From Acidaminococcus massiliensis (lineage in GTDB: Bacteria > Bacillota > Negativicutes > Acidaminococcales > Acidaminococcaceae): 64,000 nucleotides of DNA. The notes under the pieces are model-generated. The model saw nothing but the letters and a program-made list of their open reading frames with translations, searched no databases and had not been told where the DNA came from. A program made the position numbers and the translations under genes. Of this stretch, positions 16,724 through 25,437 are shown piece after piece. The first letter of the stretch is position 1. Each line of letters starts with the position of its first letter. Location of the stretch: NCBI RefSeq assembly GCF_900095825.1, contig NZ_LT608315.1, forward strand, positions 324,318 through 388,317, in the 5' to 3' direction.

Positions 16724-17656
16724 TTATCTATTTTCCGACGGTGCCTGCGCCTCCAGCCCGGCAATGTACCGTTCCAGCGCATCCACATAGGCTTTGCCCA
16801 GTCGGCTCAGGTGGGTCTGTTTGTGGGTCAAAAGGCCGATGTGCATCTCCCCTTCTTTCCGGAGGGGGACAGCAATGATGCTGGCCCCATTCAGTTTCTG
16901 GTCGATGACCCCGCTGCAGACCGTATACCCATCAAGGCCAATGAGCAGGTTGAACAGCGTGGCCCGGTCCGTGACCCGGATATTCTTGCTGCGGACCACC
17001 GTGCTGAAGATTTCCTCGGAAAAATAGAAGGCGTTGTGGTCCCCCTGGATATAGGAAAGATAGGGATAAGGCGCCAGCTCTTCCATAGAAACACTTTTCC
17101 GCCCGGCCAGGGGATGGGAAGAATTGAGGAACACATGGGGCCGGGCCACGAACAGCTCCCGGAATACCAGGTCATTGGCCTTGAAGATCTTCTGGAGGAC
17201 GGCCTTGTTGAAATCGTTGTAGTAGAGGATCCCGATTTCACTGCGCATATGGGCCACATCGTCGATGATGGTGTAAGTCTGGGTCTCCTGGAGACTGAAA
17301 TCGTAGGATTCCCCCCCGTATTCCTTGATCAGATCCACAAAGGCATTCACCGCAAAGGAATAGTGCTGGGTGGAAACGGTGAACTCCTGCTTGCCTCCCG
17401 CCTGTTTCTTATACCGGGATTCCAGGAGGTCTGCCTGTTCCAACACTTGCCGAGCATACCCCAGGAAAATTTCTCCTTCCTTGGACAGGTGGACCCCCTT
17501 GTTGGTCCTCTCAAAAATCTGGATGCCCATCTCCCGTTCCAGTTCCCGGACCATCTTGGTCAGGCTGGGCTGGGTGATGAACAGGGCTTTGGCCGCCCCG
17601 CTGAAAGTCCCTGCCTCTGCAATGGCCACAATATAGCGCAATTGTTGTAAAGTCAT
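16724..17656 (-). CDS. LysR-family transcriptional regulator
   Basis: 310 aa from the ATG at 17656 (AGGAAAAACC upstream). HTH segment AGTFSGAAKALFITQPSLTK (about residues 14-33), followed by a type 2 periplasmic-binding-like effector domain. A TGCTATAAT extended -10 lies on the minus strand at 17710-17702, so it can be transcribed alone, although it follows the ABC permease gene by 61 bases and may also be read through. Effector unknown. It is only distantly similar to the regulator at 15616, so this does not look like a tandem duplication. Confidence 0.87.
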   Translation of the reverse strand: MTLQQLRYIVAIAEAGTFSGAAKALFITQPSLTKMVRELEREMGIQIFERTNKGVHLSKEGEIFLGYARQVLEQADLLESRYKKQAGGKQEFTVSTQHYSFAVNAFVDLIKEYGGESYDFSLQETQTYTIIDDVAHMRSEIGILYYNDFNKAVLQKIFKANDLVFRELFVARPHVFLNSSHPLAGRKSVSMEELAPYPYLSYIQGDHNAFYFSEEIFSTVVRSKNIRVTDRATLFNLLIGLDGYTVCSGVIDQKLNGASIIAVPLRKEGEMHIGLLTHKQTHLSRLGKAYVDALERYIAGLEAQAPSENR

Positions 17657-17717
17657 GGTTTTTCCTGCTTTCTTCAAAATTCTTCCACGGTATTCTTCTC
17701 AATTATAGCATAGCCCC

Positions 17718-18914
17718 CTACAGATACGGAGCGATGTCCTTTTTCCGGAGCAGCCAGAGAGGGACGACTCCCCCCAGGGTACCGGCTCCCAAAAGGAGCA
17801 GGGGAGCCAAGAAACCCTGCCAGAGCGGGGCCCGGCTCATCTGGACCGCAGCCTGCTGCCCAATGCCCGCTGCCGCCAGCAGGCTGCCGCCCCACCCCAG
17901 GAGCCAGCCCAGGGTGCTGCCCAAAAGGAGCAGCAGGAACTGTTCCAGGAGCAGCAGGGCCTGCGTCCTGCGGCGGCTGGCCCCCAGAGCCCGGAGGAGG
18001 GCCCATTCTTCCATCCGGGAAGTGCCGTCCCAGTACAGGGCCAGCAGGGTCACCAGGACAGCGGCTCCCAAAAGGCCCAATGAAATCATCATCCAGAACT
18101 GCCGGCTCTGGCCCACCATCCCATAAAGGGCAATCAGGCTCTGGGCTGGGAACAAGAGCTGGGAAGGCCCTCCCTTTTTCCGCTGCCAGGCGGCCAGGAG
18201 CTGCATGGCTTCCCCGTATCCTTTGGGCCGGACCAGGACGGCGGTCACGTCTCCTTTCTCATCTCCGTGTCCCACCGTACCATGGCCTCCATGGGCCTCC
18301 CAGATATCTTCCAAGGGCACCAGGATGGCTTTGTCATAGGGTCCCTGGACCGGAGCCAAGATTCCCACCACCCGATAGGGATGATTATGGGCTTTCCCTT
18401 TGGCAATGAATCCGTGGCTGGATTGGAACACATCCCCCACCTTCAAGCCTGTAAGCTTGGCCGTCTCCGCCCCCAGCACCGCCTCCCCCGGGCCGGCAAA
18501 GCTCCGCCCTTGGACAGGCACCAGCCAGGGATGGGGTTCTCCCGGCACCTCATAGGAAAAGATTTCTTTTTCCGTGCCGCAGAGCCGGAATCCCCGGTAG
18601 CTGTCCCCGAAGGCCAGAGGCAGTACCTGGGATGCCTTGCCGCTCTGGCGCAGGGTCTCTACTTCACCGTAGGGGATATTCCCGATGGGACGGTCCCGGA
18701 GGAACACGGTATTCAACACCAGCTGATAGGGAGACCCTTTGGCCCCAGCTAGGATGGGAAAGGGAGCTGCGGCCCGGTTCAGGCCCTGATAAAGCCCTCC
18801 TGCCAGCTGGATCACAAAGACTGGAAGAGCGCAGGCCACAGCGGTAAGCAGGAGCAGCAGACCATAGCGGAGCGGCCGCCTCCACAAAGACAGGAACGCC
18901 AGTCGCAGCATCAT
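17718..18914 (-). CDS. ABC transporter permease, MacB/FtsX type
   Basis: 398 aa. One N-terminal membrane helix (about residues 15-35), a large extracytoplasmic domain, and three C-terminal helices (about 268-290, 315-345, 365-385): the FtsX/MacB topology. Such permeases do not conduct a substrate through the membrane; they couple cytoplasmic ATPase movement to the periplasm for lipoprotein release, efflux or peptide export. It overlaps the ATPase gene by four bases. The operon begins with an exported small protein and follows an alkaline phosphatase. The cargo is unknown. Confidence 0.85.
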   Translation of the reverse strand: MMLRLAFLSLWRRPLRYGLLLLLTAVACALPVFVIQLAGGLYQGLNRAAAPFPILAGAKGSPYQLVLNTVFLRDRPIGNIPYGEVETLRQSGKASQVLPLAFGDSYRGFRLCGTEKEIFSYEVPGEPHPWLVPVQGRSFAGPGEAVLGAETAKLTGLKVGDVFQSSHGFIAKGKAHNHPYRVVGILAPVQGPYDKAILVPLEDIWEAHGGHGTVGHGDEKGDVTAVLVRPKGYGEAMQLLAAWQRKKGGPSQLLFPAQSLIALYGMVGQSRQFWMMISLGLLGAAVLVTLLALYWDGTSRMEEWALLRALGASRRRTQALLLLEQFLLLLLGSTLGWLLGWGGSLLAAAGIGQQAAVQMSRAPLWQGFLAPLLLLGAGTLGGVVPLWLLRKKDIAPYL

Positions 18915-19567
18915 GCTTCCTCCTTCCGCAGTTCCAATTTCCGAGCAAACCGTTCCTGGACCGCCGGATCGTGGCTGGCGCAGAGCAGCATGCAGCCGCT
19001 CCGTGCCTGGTAAGCCAGGAGCAGGTCCAGGATCCTCCGGCTGTTTCGGACATCCAGGCTGGCGGTCGGTTCATCTGCCAAGAGCAGGCGGGGTTCACGG
19101 ACGATGGCCCGGATAAAAGCCACTCGCTGCCGTTCTCCTCCGCTGAGCTGCCGGGGGAACCGGTCCCCGCAGTCCGGCAGGTCTACTTCTGCCAAGAGAT
19201 CCCGGATCCTCCGGGCAGACGCTTCTTTCCCTGCCAGCCGGGCACTGAGCCGGATATTTTCTGCCACAGTCAGAAAGGGCAGCAGTTTGGGTTCCTGGAA
19301 CACATAGCCCAGATTCGCCCCCCGCCACTGGGCCCGTTCCGGCTCCGTCAAGCCGGTGAGTTCCACCCCGTCGATGGCGATACGTCCCCGGGTGGGAGAA
19401 AGGAGCCCGGCCAGACAGTGGAACAGGGTGGTCTTGCCGCTGCCGGAAGGACCTTCCACCCCCCAAGCTTCCCCGTCCTGCAGCCGGAAAGACGGCAGGG
19501 TCAGTCCCCGTACGGTCCTTCCCTCTCCTTCCGGATATTCACAGATGAGATCTTCCACTACCAGCAT
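18911..19567 (-). CDS. ABC transporter ATP-binding protein, MacB/LolD type
   Basis: 218 aa from the ATG at 19567, with AGGAGG seven bases upstream. Walker A GPSGSGKTT, Q-loop VFQEPKLLPF, signature LSGGERQRV, Walker B LLLADEPTASLD and the H-loop ASHD are all present. It pairs with the overlapping FtsX-type permease. A terminator-like hairpin at 19593-19644 lies between it and the preceding gene, so only part of the upstream transcription may reach it, or it may have its own start. Confidence 0.92.
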   Translation of the reverse strand: MLVVEDLICEYPEGEGRTVRGLTLPSFRLQDGEAWGVEGPSGSGKTTLFHCLAGLLSPTRGRIAIDGVELTGLTEPERAQWRGANLGYVFQEPKLLPFLTVAENIRLSARLAGKEASARRIRDLLAEVDLPDCGDRFPRQLSGGERQRVAFIRAIVREPRLLLADEPTASLDVRNSRRILDLLLAYQARSGCMLLCASHDPAVQERFARKLELRKEEA

Positions 19568-19592
19568 TTTTTGTCCTCCTGCCCTTTCCTGC

Positions 19593-19644
19593 ACAAAAAG
19601 GGAGGAGCCGGCTGCAGCTGCAGTCCGGGGACCTCCCTTGTTGT
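19593..19644 (-). terminator. Intrinsic terminator or attenuator between the exported protein and the ABC genes
   Basis: Stem AAGGGAGG/CCTCCCTT extended by AC-rich ends, inner GGCTGCAG palindrome, T tract on the minus strand (19598-19594). It ends 26 bases before the ATPase start, so it divides the phoA-like unit from the ABC unit. Confidence 0.65.
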
Positions 19645-19645
19645 G

Positions 19646-20077
19646 TTATTCTTCTACCGAGTCCGCTACGATCCGCAGCTGGCTCACAAAACCTGTTTCT
19701 TCATCGGTTTCACTGCCTGTCTCCAGGGTCCCTGTCACCGTAATGGGGGTATCATAGGGCAGGGCCGTCACCGGCGAGGACAGTTTCACCACCACGATAT
19801 TGTCCGGCCAGTCCGCATCTGTAGAACAGAAGGGGCAGACCGACATAGGCACTTCCGTCAGCACAAAGAACCGGATGGTCGGCGTGAGAGGCGGTGCCAT
19901 ATACCCTGTCATGGTCACCGTACTTCCCGCTAGGCTCTGGACCTTGTCAGAAAAGGTCAGCCCCTCGGAAGAGTATCCGCTGTACAGCTCACCGAAGGCA
20001 AGATCCTCCGCTGCTACAGGCAGTGCCAGGGACAGTGTCAGCACAAGGGCCAGGAGGCCCCGCTTCAGCCAGGCCAT
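19646..20077 (-). CDS. Exported small protein of unknown function (DUF3299-like)
   Basis: 143 aa with a clear signal peptide (LLALVLTLSLALPVAAED; cleavage probably after AAA near residue 23). The mature part is beta-rich with a segment RFFVLTEVPMSVCPFCS carrying a C-x-x-C pair, resembling DUF3299 proteins that accompany FtsX-type permeases; the link is tentative. It starts one base after the phosphatase stop (TAA-C-ATG), so it is coupled to phosphate-regulated expression, and it precedes the ABC exporter genes. A periplasmic helper for the transporter, or a metal or redox protein, are both possible. Confidence 0.6.
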   Translation of the reverse strand: MAWLKRGLLALVLTLSLALPVAAEDLAFGELYSGYSSEGLTFSDKVQSLAGSTVTMTGYMAPPLTPTIRFFVLTEVPMSVCPFCSTDADWPDNIVVVKLSSPVTALPYDTPITVTGTLETGSETDEETGFVSQLRIVADSVEE

Positions 20078-20078
20078 G

Positions 20079-21944
20079 TTATTTCTTGTCCTGGGTCAGG
20101 TGGTATTTGGTCTGATTCCCGTCGATGCCCAGGGCCCGGAGCATCCCGAAGAACACTTCCGTATTATCCATGGTGCCCTTGAAGTATTCGGAACCAGGTC
20201 CCCCTGCGTTCAGCAGGATGTCATCAGCGCTGTGGCATTCCTGAGGATCGTCTTTGGGGGTATTGGCCGGCATCAGTTCCGCCGGGTCGCCCTGGTGGAT
20301 ACGGGCCGGGTTGGCCTTGGAGCTGGCTTTCGTCACTTGATGGAATTCCACCTTGTCCCCGATGGCAGACTGTTCCTGTTTGGTTTCCGTCACGGACAGG
20401 GCCGGCGGGGTAGGTTTCTTCATGAAGTGGTAGTTTTCGTAGTATTCCGGATGGTTGGCGTACTGGACAGCCAGGGTCACATCGGGATCCGGATTGTCAG
20501 GGAACCCATCATGGTCTTCATCCTTAAAGGTGGGGAATACGGAGTTCTGGTATACCCGGACGGCTTCCGTGCCCTTCTTCCCATCCTTTTCATGGTAGGT
20601 GCCGCTGATGGAGATGCCGTGGGCATGGTCAGCCAGTACGATGATCAGGGTATCGTCCCCCCGTTTCTTGTTCCATTCTTCGGCATACTGGATGGCCTTG
20701 TCGAATTCAATGGTATCATAAGCAGCCCGCTGCCAATCCATCACGTGGAGCTGCTTGTCGATGGATCCTCCTTCGATCATGGCGAAGAAGCCGTTGGGGT
20801 TCTTGGACAGGATATCTAAAGATTTCTTGGTCATGTCCATCAGGTTGGGCTGATCAGTGAAGCCTTTCAGCACCTGAGGATCTTTCAACATTTCCCGGTC
20901 GATGTACACATTCATGGTGCCGGTGTGGAACAGCCCCAGCAGCGGTTTGTCGCTGGGAGCCGCCTTCATTTCCGTAGAAGTCCCTACAAAGGTGTAGCCC
21001 AGATCCTTGAAATCCTGGATCACGTTGTCATTGTCCTTCCGTTTGGAACCCGGGGTGCCTTTAGGCAGATACCGGGCGGAGCCGCCACCCATGATTACAT
21101 CGGGACGATGGTACTGGGACAGATAACTGCTGGCCAGCCAGTCCTGGTTGGCACGGCGGCGGGTATGGCCGATCATGGCAGCCGGGGTAGCGTCAGTGGA
21201 TTCTGCCTGGGTCACCACCCCGATGGACATACCCCGGGTCCGTTTCAGGATTTCGGAGATGTTTTCCACTTGAGGATCATCGAAAGGATCCTTGGTGGAA
21301 TCTTCATAAACGCCCATGGCGTTCACCACGGATTTATGGCCGGTGGCGTAGGCGGAAGCGGAGTTGGCGCTGTCGGTGACCAGGGAATCATAGCCGCTGG
21401 TAGTGATCACTGCGTTGTGTTCCAGTTTTTCCATGGCCAACAGGTCATTGTATTTCCCGTTGGTCATGCCCTTGGACAGGATCCGGGCGATTTCCCGGGC
21501 CTGGAGGCTCATGCCGTCTCCCACGAACAAGATCACGTTCTTGGCCCGCTTGGGAGCCTTTTCACTGACTACCGTATAGCCTGCAGCCGAAACGCCCTTG
21601 CCGGCTCCATCCTGGGCCGTCACTTTCACGGCATAGGTGCCTGTCTTGGGGAAGGTGACCTGATCGGCCCGGTAGCTGGTGACCCCGTTGCCCAGGTCTT
21701 TCTTCACCAGTTTCCGGCCAAAGAATTTTTCCGCCGGCTGGCCGTTCACCGTAATGTCCACGTCCTTCAACTGCTGGTCCCCTTTGACTTCCACATCGAA
21801 GTCAAATTTGGCACCGGCCCAGAACTTAGCTCTGTCCACTGGCAGGATGCGGACTTCTGCCGCTTCCACAGAGGGCAGGATCCCCAGGAAGGAACTTCCC
21901 AGAACTGCCGATAAGATTGCACGTTTCAGCCACTTTTTTTCCAT
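20079..21944 (-). CDS. Alkaline phosphatase (PhoA superfamily), exported
   Basis: 621 aa from the ATG at 21944 (AGGAGG upstream), starting with a signal peptide ending GILPSVEAAE. Metal and nucleophile motifs are typical: NVILFVGDGM, DSANSASAYATGHK (phospho-accepting Ser), SIDKQLHVMDW, and LADHAHG near residue 480. An N-terminal immunoglobulin-like segment (about 30-130) precedes the catalytic domain; the total is longer than E. coli PhoA (471 aa). It releases phosphate from organic esters outside the cytoplasm. Four 11-bp-spaced Pho-box units lie upstream at 22036-22074, so induction by phosphate starvation is well supported. Confidence 0.92.
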   Translation of the reverse strand: MEKKWLKRAILSAVLGSSFLGILPSVEAAEVRILPVDRAKFWAGAKFDFDVEVKGDQQLKDVDITVNGQPAEKFFGRKLVKKDLGNGVTSYRADQVTFPKTGTYAVKVTAQDGAGKGVSAAGYTVVSEKAPKRAKNVILFVGDGMSLQAREIARILSKGMTNGKYNDLLAMEKLEHNAVITTSGYDSLVTDSANSASAYATGHKSVVNAMGVYEDSTKDPFDDPQVENISEILKRTRGMSIGVVTQAESTDATPAAMIGHTRRRANQDWLASSYLSQYHRPDVIMGGGSARYLPKGTPGSKRKDNDNVIQDFKDLGYTFVGTSTEMKAAPSDKPLLGLFHTGTMNVYIDREMLKDPQVLKGFTDQPNLMDMTKKSLDILSKNPNGFFAMIEGGSIDKQLHVMDWQRAAYDTIEFDKAIQYAEEWNKKRGDDTLIIVLADHAHGISISGTYHEKDGKKGTEAVRVYQNSVFPTFKDEDHDGFPDNPDPDVTLAVQYANHPEYYENYHFMKKPTPPALSVTETKQEQSAIGDKVEFHQVTKASSKANPARIHQGDPAELMPANTPKDDPQECHSADDILLNAGGPGSEYFKGTMDNTEVFFGMLRALGIDGNQTKYHLTQDKK

Positions 21945-22035
21945 GGATATGCCTCCTAAAAAATTCCCCTGCTGGTAGATGCAGGGAAAAATAAATGAAC
22001 TTATTGTCTGCACAGGTATAACTATACGGAATCCA

Positions 22036-22074
22036 TGTCATATTCCAGTCAACAGATTGTCAAATTTATGTCAA
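22036..22074 (-). promoter_or_regulatory. Pho box upstream of alkaline phosphatase
   Basis: Read on the plus strand: TGTCAT (22036), AGTCAA (22047), TGTCAA (22058) and TGTCAA (22069), each exactly 11 bases after the last. This is the direct-repeat geometry of PhoB/PhoP operators, with a sequence close to the proteobacterial CTGTCA half-site. It lies about 95-130 bases upstream of the phosphatase ATG. Confidence 0.8.
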
Positions 22075-22080
22075 ATTTTA

Positions 22081-22104
22081 AGGGTGCTGCTGAAGCAGCA
22101 CCCT
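22081..22104. terminator. GC-rich hairpin beyond phoU
   Basis: Perfect AGGGTGCTGC/GCAGCACCCT stem with a TGAA loop. No T tract follows on the minus strand beyond TTAAAA, so it may be a back-up terminator or an element end. It is immediately beside a heptamer array. Confidence 0.5.
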
Positions 22105-22135
22105 GGTCGCGGGTCGCAATTCGCGGCCCGCGACC
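22105..22135. repeat. Heptanucleotide-period array, locus 2
   Basis: Four 7-bp units beginning GGTCGCG, GGTCGCA; the second half complements the first so that GGTCGCGGG pairs with CCCGCGACC. It is squeezed between two GCTGC-type hairpins downstream of phoU. Confidence 0.55.
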
Positions 22136-22136
22136 C

Positions 22137-22171
22137 AAAAAAGGACTGCTGCCCACGCAGCAGTCCTTTTT
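22137..22171. terminator. Terminator of the pst-phoU operon
   Basis: GGACTGCTGC/GCAGCAGTCC stem with a CCAC loop, flanked by A6 on the left and T5 on the right, so it can act on both strands. It lies two bases after the phoU stop. Confidence 0.9.
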
Positions 22172-22173
22172 CT

Positions 22174-22842
22174 TCAGTCCATGGTAAATCCATTGTCCCC
22201 CTTCAGGAGGTTCTTTTTCATATACAGCACCCAGTTGCCGATGTTGGTGCCGTGGTCGGCGGTCCGCTCCATATATTTCAGGAGCAGCACATAGTCCACG
22301 TAAGAGGCCACGTCGTCCGGATCTTTCTTGATTTCGTCGGTGAGTCTGGGCAGCAGCCGTTCGAAATCCGCGTCCACGATATCATCCTTGTCCCCGATGT
22401 ACCGGGCCTTTTCGTCGTCCCCTTCCAGATAGCACCGGAAGCTTTCTTCCAAAAGAGCCTGCATGTCTTCGTACATTTCCTTGAAGCCTTCAGGCGGCTT
22501 CACCACCGGGTTCCGTTCCAGGATCCGGGCAATGTACAGAGCCATGTCGGAGCAATGGTCCGCGATCCGCTCCAGTTCGCTGAGCACCCGGAAGGTCCCC
22601 ATCAGGCTCCGCCAGTCGGAAGCCACCGGAGACTGGAGTACCTGTACCGTCAAATCCTTCCGCATGATGGACCGGATCTCTTCGTCGAATTTGTCGTCCC
22701 CATCCCGGACCATCCGGGCTTTGTCCAGATTCTGGGTGAACAGGGCCGTCTTGGTCTCTTCCAGGGTCTTTTCCAGGTTGCCGATGAGCACCCGCACATC
22801 GTCCTGGATCTCCACCAGGGTCTTTACATAGGCATCTCTCAT
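22174..22842 (-). CDS. phoU: Phosphate transport regulator PhoU
   Basis: 222 aa. All-helical, with the two PhoU repeats marked by FDEEIRSIMRKDL (first, about residue 54) and DADFERLLPRLTDE (second, about 155); the acidic E/DxxxD clusters bind metal. PhoU joins the Pst transporter to the PhoR kinase and restrains uptake and Pho signalling when phosphate is plentiful. It is the last gene of the pstSCAB-phoU operon, 13 bases after pstB, and is followed by a strong terminator. PhoR/PhoB homologues are not in the window. Confidence 0.93.
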   Translation of the reverse strand: MRDAYVKTLVEIQDDVRVLIGNLEKTLEETKTALFTQNLDKARMVRDGDDKFDEEIRSIMRKDLTVQVLQSPVASDWRSLMGTFRVLSELERIADHCSDMALYIARILERNPVVKPPEGFKEMYEDMQALLEESFRCYLEGDDEKARYIGDKDDIVDADFERLLPRLTDEIKKDPDDVASYVDYVLLLKYMERTADHGTNIGNWVLYMKKNLLKGDNGFTMD

Positions 22843-22855
22843 AATGGCTCCTCTC

Positions 22856-23641
22856 TCAGCCGAACCGGCCGGTGATGTAAGATTCCGTCCGAGGTTCGGA
22901 AGGATTGGTGAACAGGGTTTCCGTATCGTTCATTTCCACCAGTTCTCCCAGATAGAAGAAAGCGGTCTTGTCGGAAATACGGCTGGCCTGCTGCATGTTG
23001 TGGGTGACGATGACGATGGTGTAGTCCTTTTTCAGTTCCAAGGCCAGGTCCTCGATTTTCTGGGTGGAAATGGGGTCCAGGGCGGAAGTGGGTTCGTCCA
23101 TGAGGATCACCGAAGGCTGGGCAGCCAGGGTCCGGGCGATGCACAGCCGCTGCTGCTGCCCGCCGGAAAGGCCCAGGGCACTCTTGTCCAGACGGTCCTT
23201 CAGTTCATCCCAAATGGCCGCCTGGCGCAGGCTCTTTTCCACGATCTCTGCCAGTTGGGCCTTGTTGGTGATGCCCTGTACCCGGGGACCGTAGGCCACG
23301 TTGTCAAAAATGCTCTTGGGGAAAGGAGAAGGCTGCTGGAACACCATGCCCACCCGATACCGGAGGGCCAAAGGGTCCACTTCCTTGAAGATATCCTTTC
23401 CTTCGAACAAGATCTTCCCTTCCACCCGGCAGCCGGACACCCAGTCGTTCATCCGGTTCAGGGTCTTCAGCAGGGTGCTCTTGCCGCATCCGGAAGGCCC
23501 GATCAGGGCGGTGATCTCATTGCGTTTCACTTGCATATTGATGTCCTTCAGGGCCTGGTGTTTCCCATAGTACAGGTCCAAGTGCTGGACATCGAAGACC
23601 AGCGTTTCCGGAGAAACGGATCCGTTTCCTTGCTCACTCAT
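22856..23641 (-). CDS. pstB: Phosphate ABC transporter ATP-binding protein PstB
   Basis: 261 aa. Walker [10 protein letters not shown], the Q-loop [11 protein letters not shown] characteristic of PstB, signature LSGGQQQRL, Walker [14 protein letters not shown] and switch VTHNMQQA (HNMQQA is diagnostic for PstB). It powers high-affinity phosphate import by PstS/C/A. The start overlaps the pstA stop by eight bases. The order pstS-C-A-B-phoU is conserved. Confidence 0.96.
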   Translation of the reverse strand: MSEQGNGSVSPETLVFDVQHLDLYYGKHQALKDINMQVKRNEITALIGPSGCGKSTLLKTLNRMNDWVSGCRVEGKILFEGKDIFKEVDPLALRYRVGMVFQQPSPFPKSIFDNVAYGPRVQGITNKAQLAEIVEKSLRQAAIWDELKDRLDKSALGLSGGQQQRLCIARTLAAQPSVILMDEPTSALDPISTQKIEDLALELKKDYTIVIVTHNMQQASRISDKTAFFYLGELVEMNDTETLFTNPSEPRTESYITGRFG

Positions 23642-24506
23642 CTGCAGTTCCCTCCATCTTCTTTTCCAGTCTCCAGCTGATATACCGGGCCAGGACGTTG
23701 AACAGGACCACCACCAGCATCAGGATGGCGGAAGTGACCCCGGCGATTTTGGCCGCATCCGGGCTCAGAGCTTCCGTCCGCATGACCCACACATGGAGGG
23801 CCAGGGTTTCCCCAGGGCGGAAGGGGTTCAGGGGACAGGTGGTGGAGCTGAAGTCCCAGTTGCCCCAGTCAATGTCCGTAGACATCCCGGCAGTGAACAT
23901 CAAGGCGGCGGCTTCCCCGAAACCACGTCCTGCTGCCAAAATCAAACCGGTCATGATCCGGGGCAGACAGGCCGGCAGCAGGACGTTCCAGATGGTCTGC
24001 CATTTGGAAGCCCCCAGTCCCAAGCTGCCCAGAGTATATTCAGGTGGCAGGTCCTTCAGGGCATTTTCCGTCACGGACACCATCAGAGGCAGTGTCAGGA
24101 TGGAAACAGACAGGGCACCGGCCATCAGGTTCCACTGGGAACCGGTCATGACGATGAACACCAGATAGCCGAACAAGCCGACTACGATGGAAGGCAGGGA
24201 AGACAAGGTCTCTACTGCCATCCGCACCCAGTTGGTCATTTTCCCGTCCTGGGCGTATTCTGCCAGATAGATCCCGGCGGGGATGCCCCACAGGGCACTG
24301 ATCACCAGGGCCAGGAACACCAGGTACAGGGTGTTGAAGAACATATCCCGGAGACTCATCAGGATGTCCCCGGTCACAGCCCCCAGCCCCAGTCCTACCA
24401 CATCCAGGATAAAGGCAAAGAGCAGGACTGCAGACCCGGCTGCTCCGGCCGTAAAGAGCAGGCTCATGAACCGGTCCATGGTTTTTTTCTTGGCAATATC
24501 TCCCAT
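23634..24506 (-). CDS. pstA: Phosphate ABC transporter permease PstA
   Basis: 290 aa, six membrane helices. The EAA loop reads [18 protein letters not shown], and [14 protein letters not shown] is the segment that faces the ATPase. It is separated from the end of pstC by two bases and overlaps pstB, so translation is coupled along the operon. It forms the translocation path with PstC; because pstC is frameshifted here, function of the transporter in this strain depends on how that is resolved. Confidence 0.95.
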   Translation of the reverse strand: MGDIAKKKTMDRFMSLLFTAGAAGSAVLLFAFILDVVGLGLGAVTGDILMSLRDMFFNTLYLVFLALVISALWGIPAGIYLAEYAQDGKMTNWVRMAVETLSSLPSIVVGLFGYLVFIVMTGSQWNLMAGALSVSILTLPLMVSVTENALKDLPPEYTLGSLGLGASKWQTIWNVLLPACLPRIMTGLILAAGRGFGEAAALMFTAGMSTDIDWGNWDFSSTTCPLNPFRPGETLALHVWVMRTEALSPDAAKIAGVTSAILMLVVVLFNVLARYISWRLEKKMEGTADE

Positions 24507-24508
24507 GG

Positions 24509-25437
24509 TCAGTCCTCCTCTTTCAGTTTCAGGGGATCTTTACCAAAAGTATGGATGATAAAGATCAGGATGAACGAAATCACAAACAGCAGCAGGCCCA
24601 AGGTCCACAGGGCTGCGCTGTATTCCCCGCCTTCCATGGCCCCCCCATATCGTTGGCGATCACCGTGGTCATGGTGGAAGCCGGCATGAAGAGAGAAGTG
24701 GGGAACCGTTTCATCTGGCCGATGACCATGGCCACTGCCAGGGCTTCCCCCAGGGCACGGGCCAAGCCCAGCACCACGCCGGTGAAGATGCCCCTCTGGG
24801 CCGCCGGCAGGATCACGTTGCGGATGGTTTCCCAACGGTTAGCTCCCAAACCATAGGAAGCATCCCGCCAGCTTTTGGGCACGGCCAGCATGGCATCAGC
24901 CGCCATGGTAGTGATTACCGGGAAGATCATCACAGCCAGCACCAGGGATGCCGCCAGTACCGAGAAGCCAAAGGGCATAGGGAAGATCTTCCGCAGGAAA
25001 GGCACCAATACGGTGAGCCCTACCCAGCCGTAAATGACGGAAGGGATCCCGGTGAACATTTCCACCACCGGGCGGATCAGCCGCTGCACGGCGGGAGAAG
25101 CCATTTCCGACATGTAGATGGCCGCCGCCAGACTCACTGGCAGGGCAAATACCAGGGACAGGAAGCAGGTGACCAGGGAGCCGCTGATGAACATGGCCGC
25201 TCCTACCTGGCCGCCGCCTTCCATGGTGTCACTGGGTTTCCACTGGGCAGAAAACAGGAATTCCGTAATGCTGTGCCCAAAATCCCAAAAGGTGCCGCTT
25301 CCCTTCACGAGAAGGAAAGCGGCCATCAGGAACGGCAGCAGGGCCGCTGCAATGCCGCAGGCTGTGATGACAGACTGTGACAAAGTCTCTTTGCGGTGTA
25401 CCTGCACCAGTTTTTGTGTTACCTTTTCATTAATCAT
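24509..25437 (-). pseudogene. pstC: Phosphate ABC transporter permease PstC, frameshifted in a G7 run
   Basis: From ATG 25437 (MINEKVTQ) the frame runs through a normal PstC core, EAA loop LGANRWETIRNVILPA and the segment LARALGEALAVAMVIGQ, to VIANDMGG. There, at a run of seven G (minus strand, 24646-24640), the frame shifts into GPWKAGNTAQPC and ends at 24580. The correct C-terminus (AMEGGEYSAALWTLGLLLFV, ending KLKEED at 24509) continues one frame over; eight Gs would restore it. The last transmembrane helix is lost without correction. Causes could be a sequencing or assembly error, a real null mutation, slipped-strand phase variation, or a programmed shift. The start overlaps pstS by eight bases. 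Confidence 0.88.

Noticed and set aside
22105-22135. Attachment site or phage remnant based on the inverted GGTCGCGGG
   Set aside because: No integrase or phage genes; it fits the heptamer array family better.
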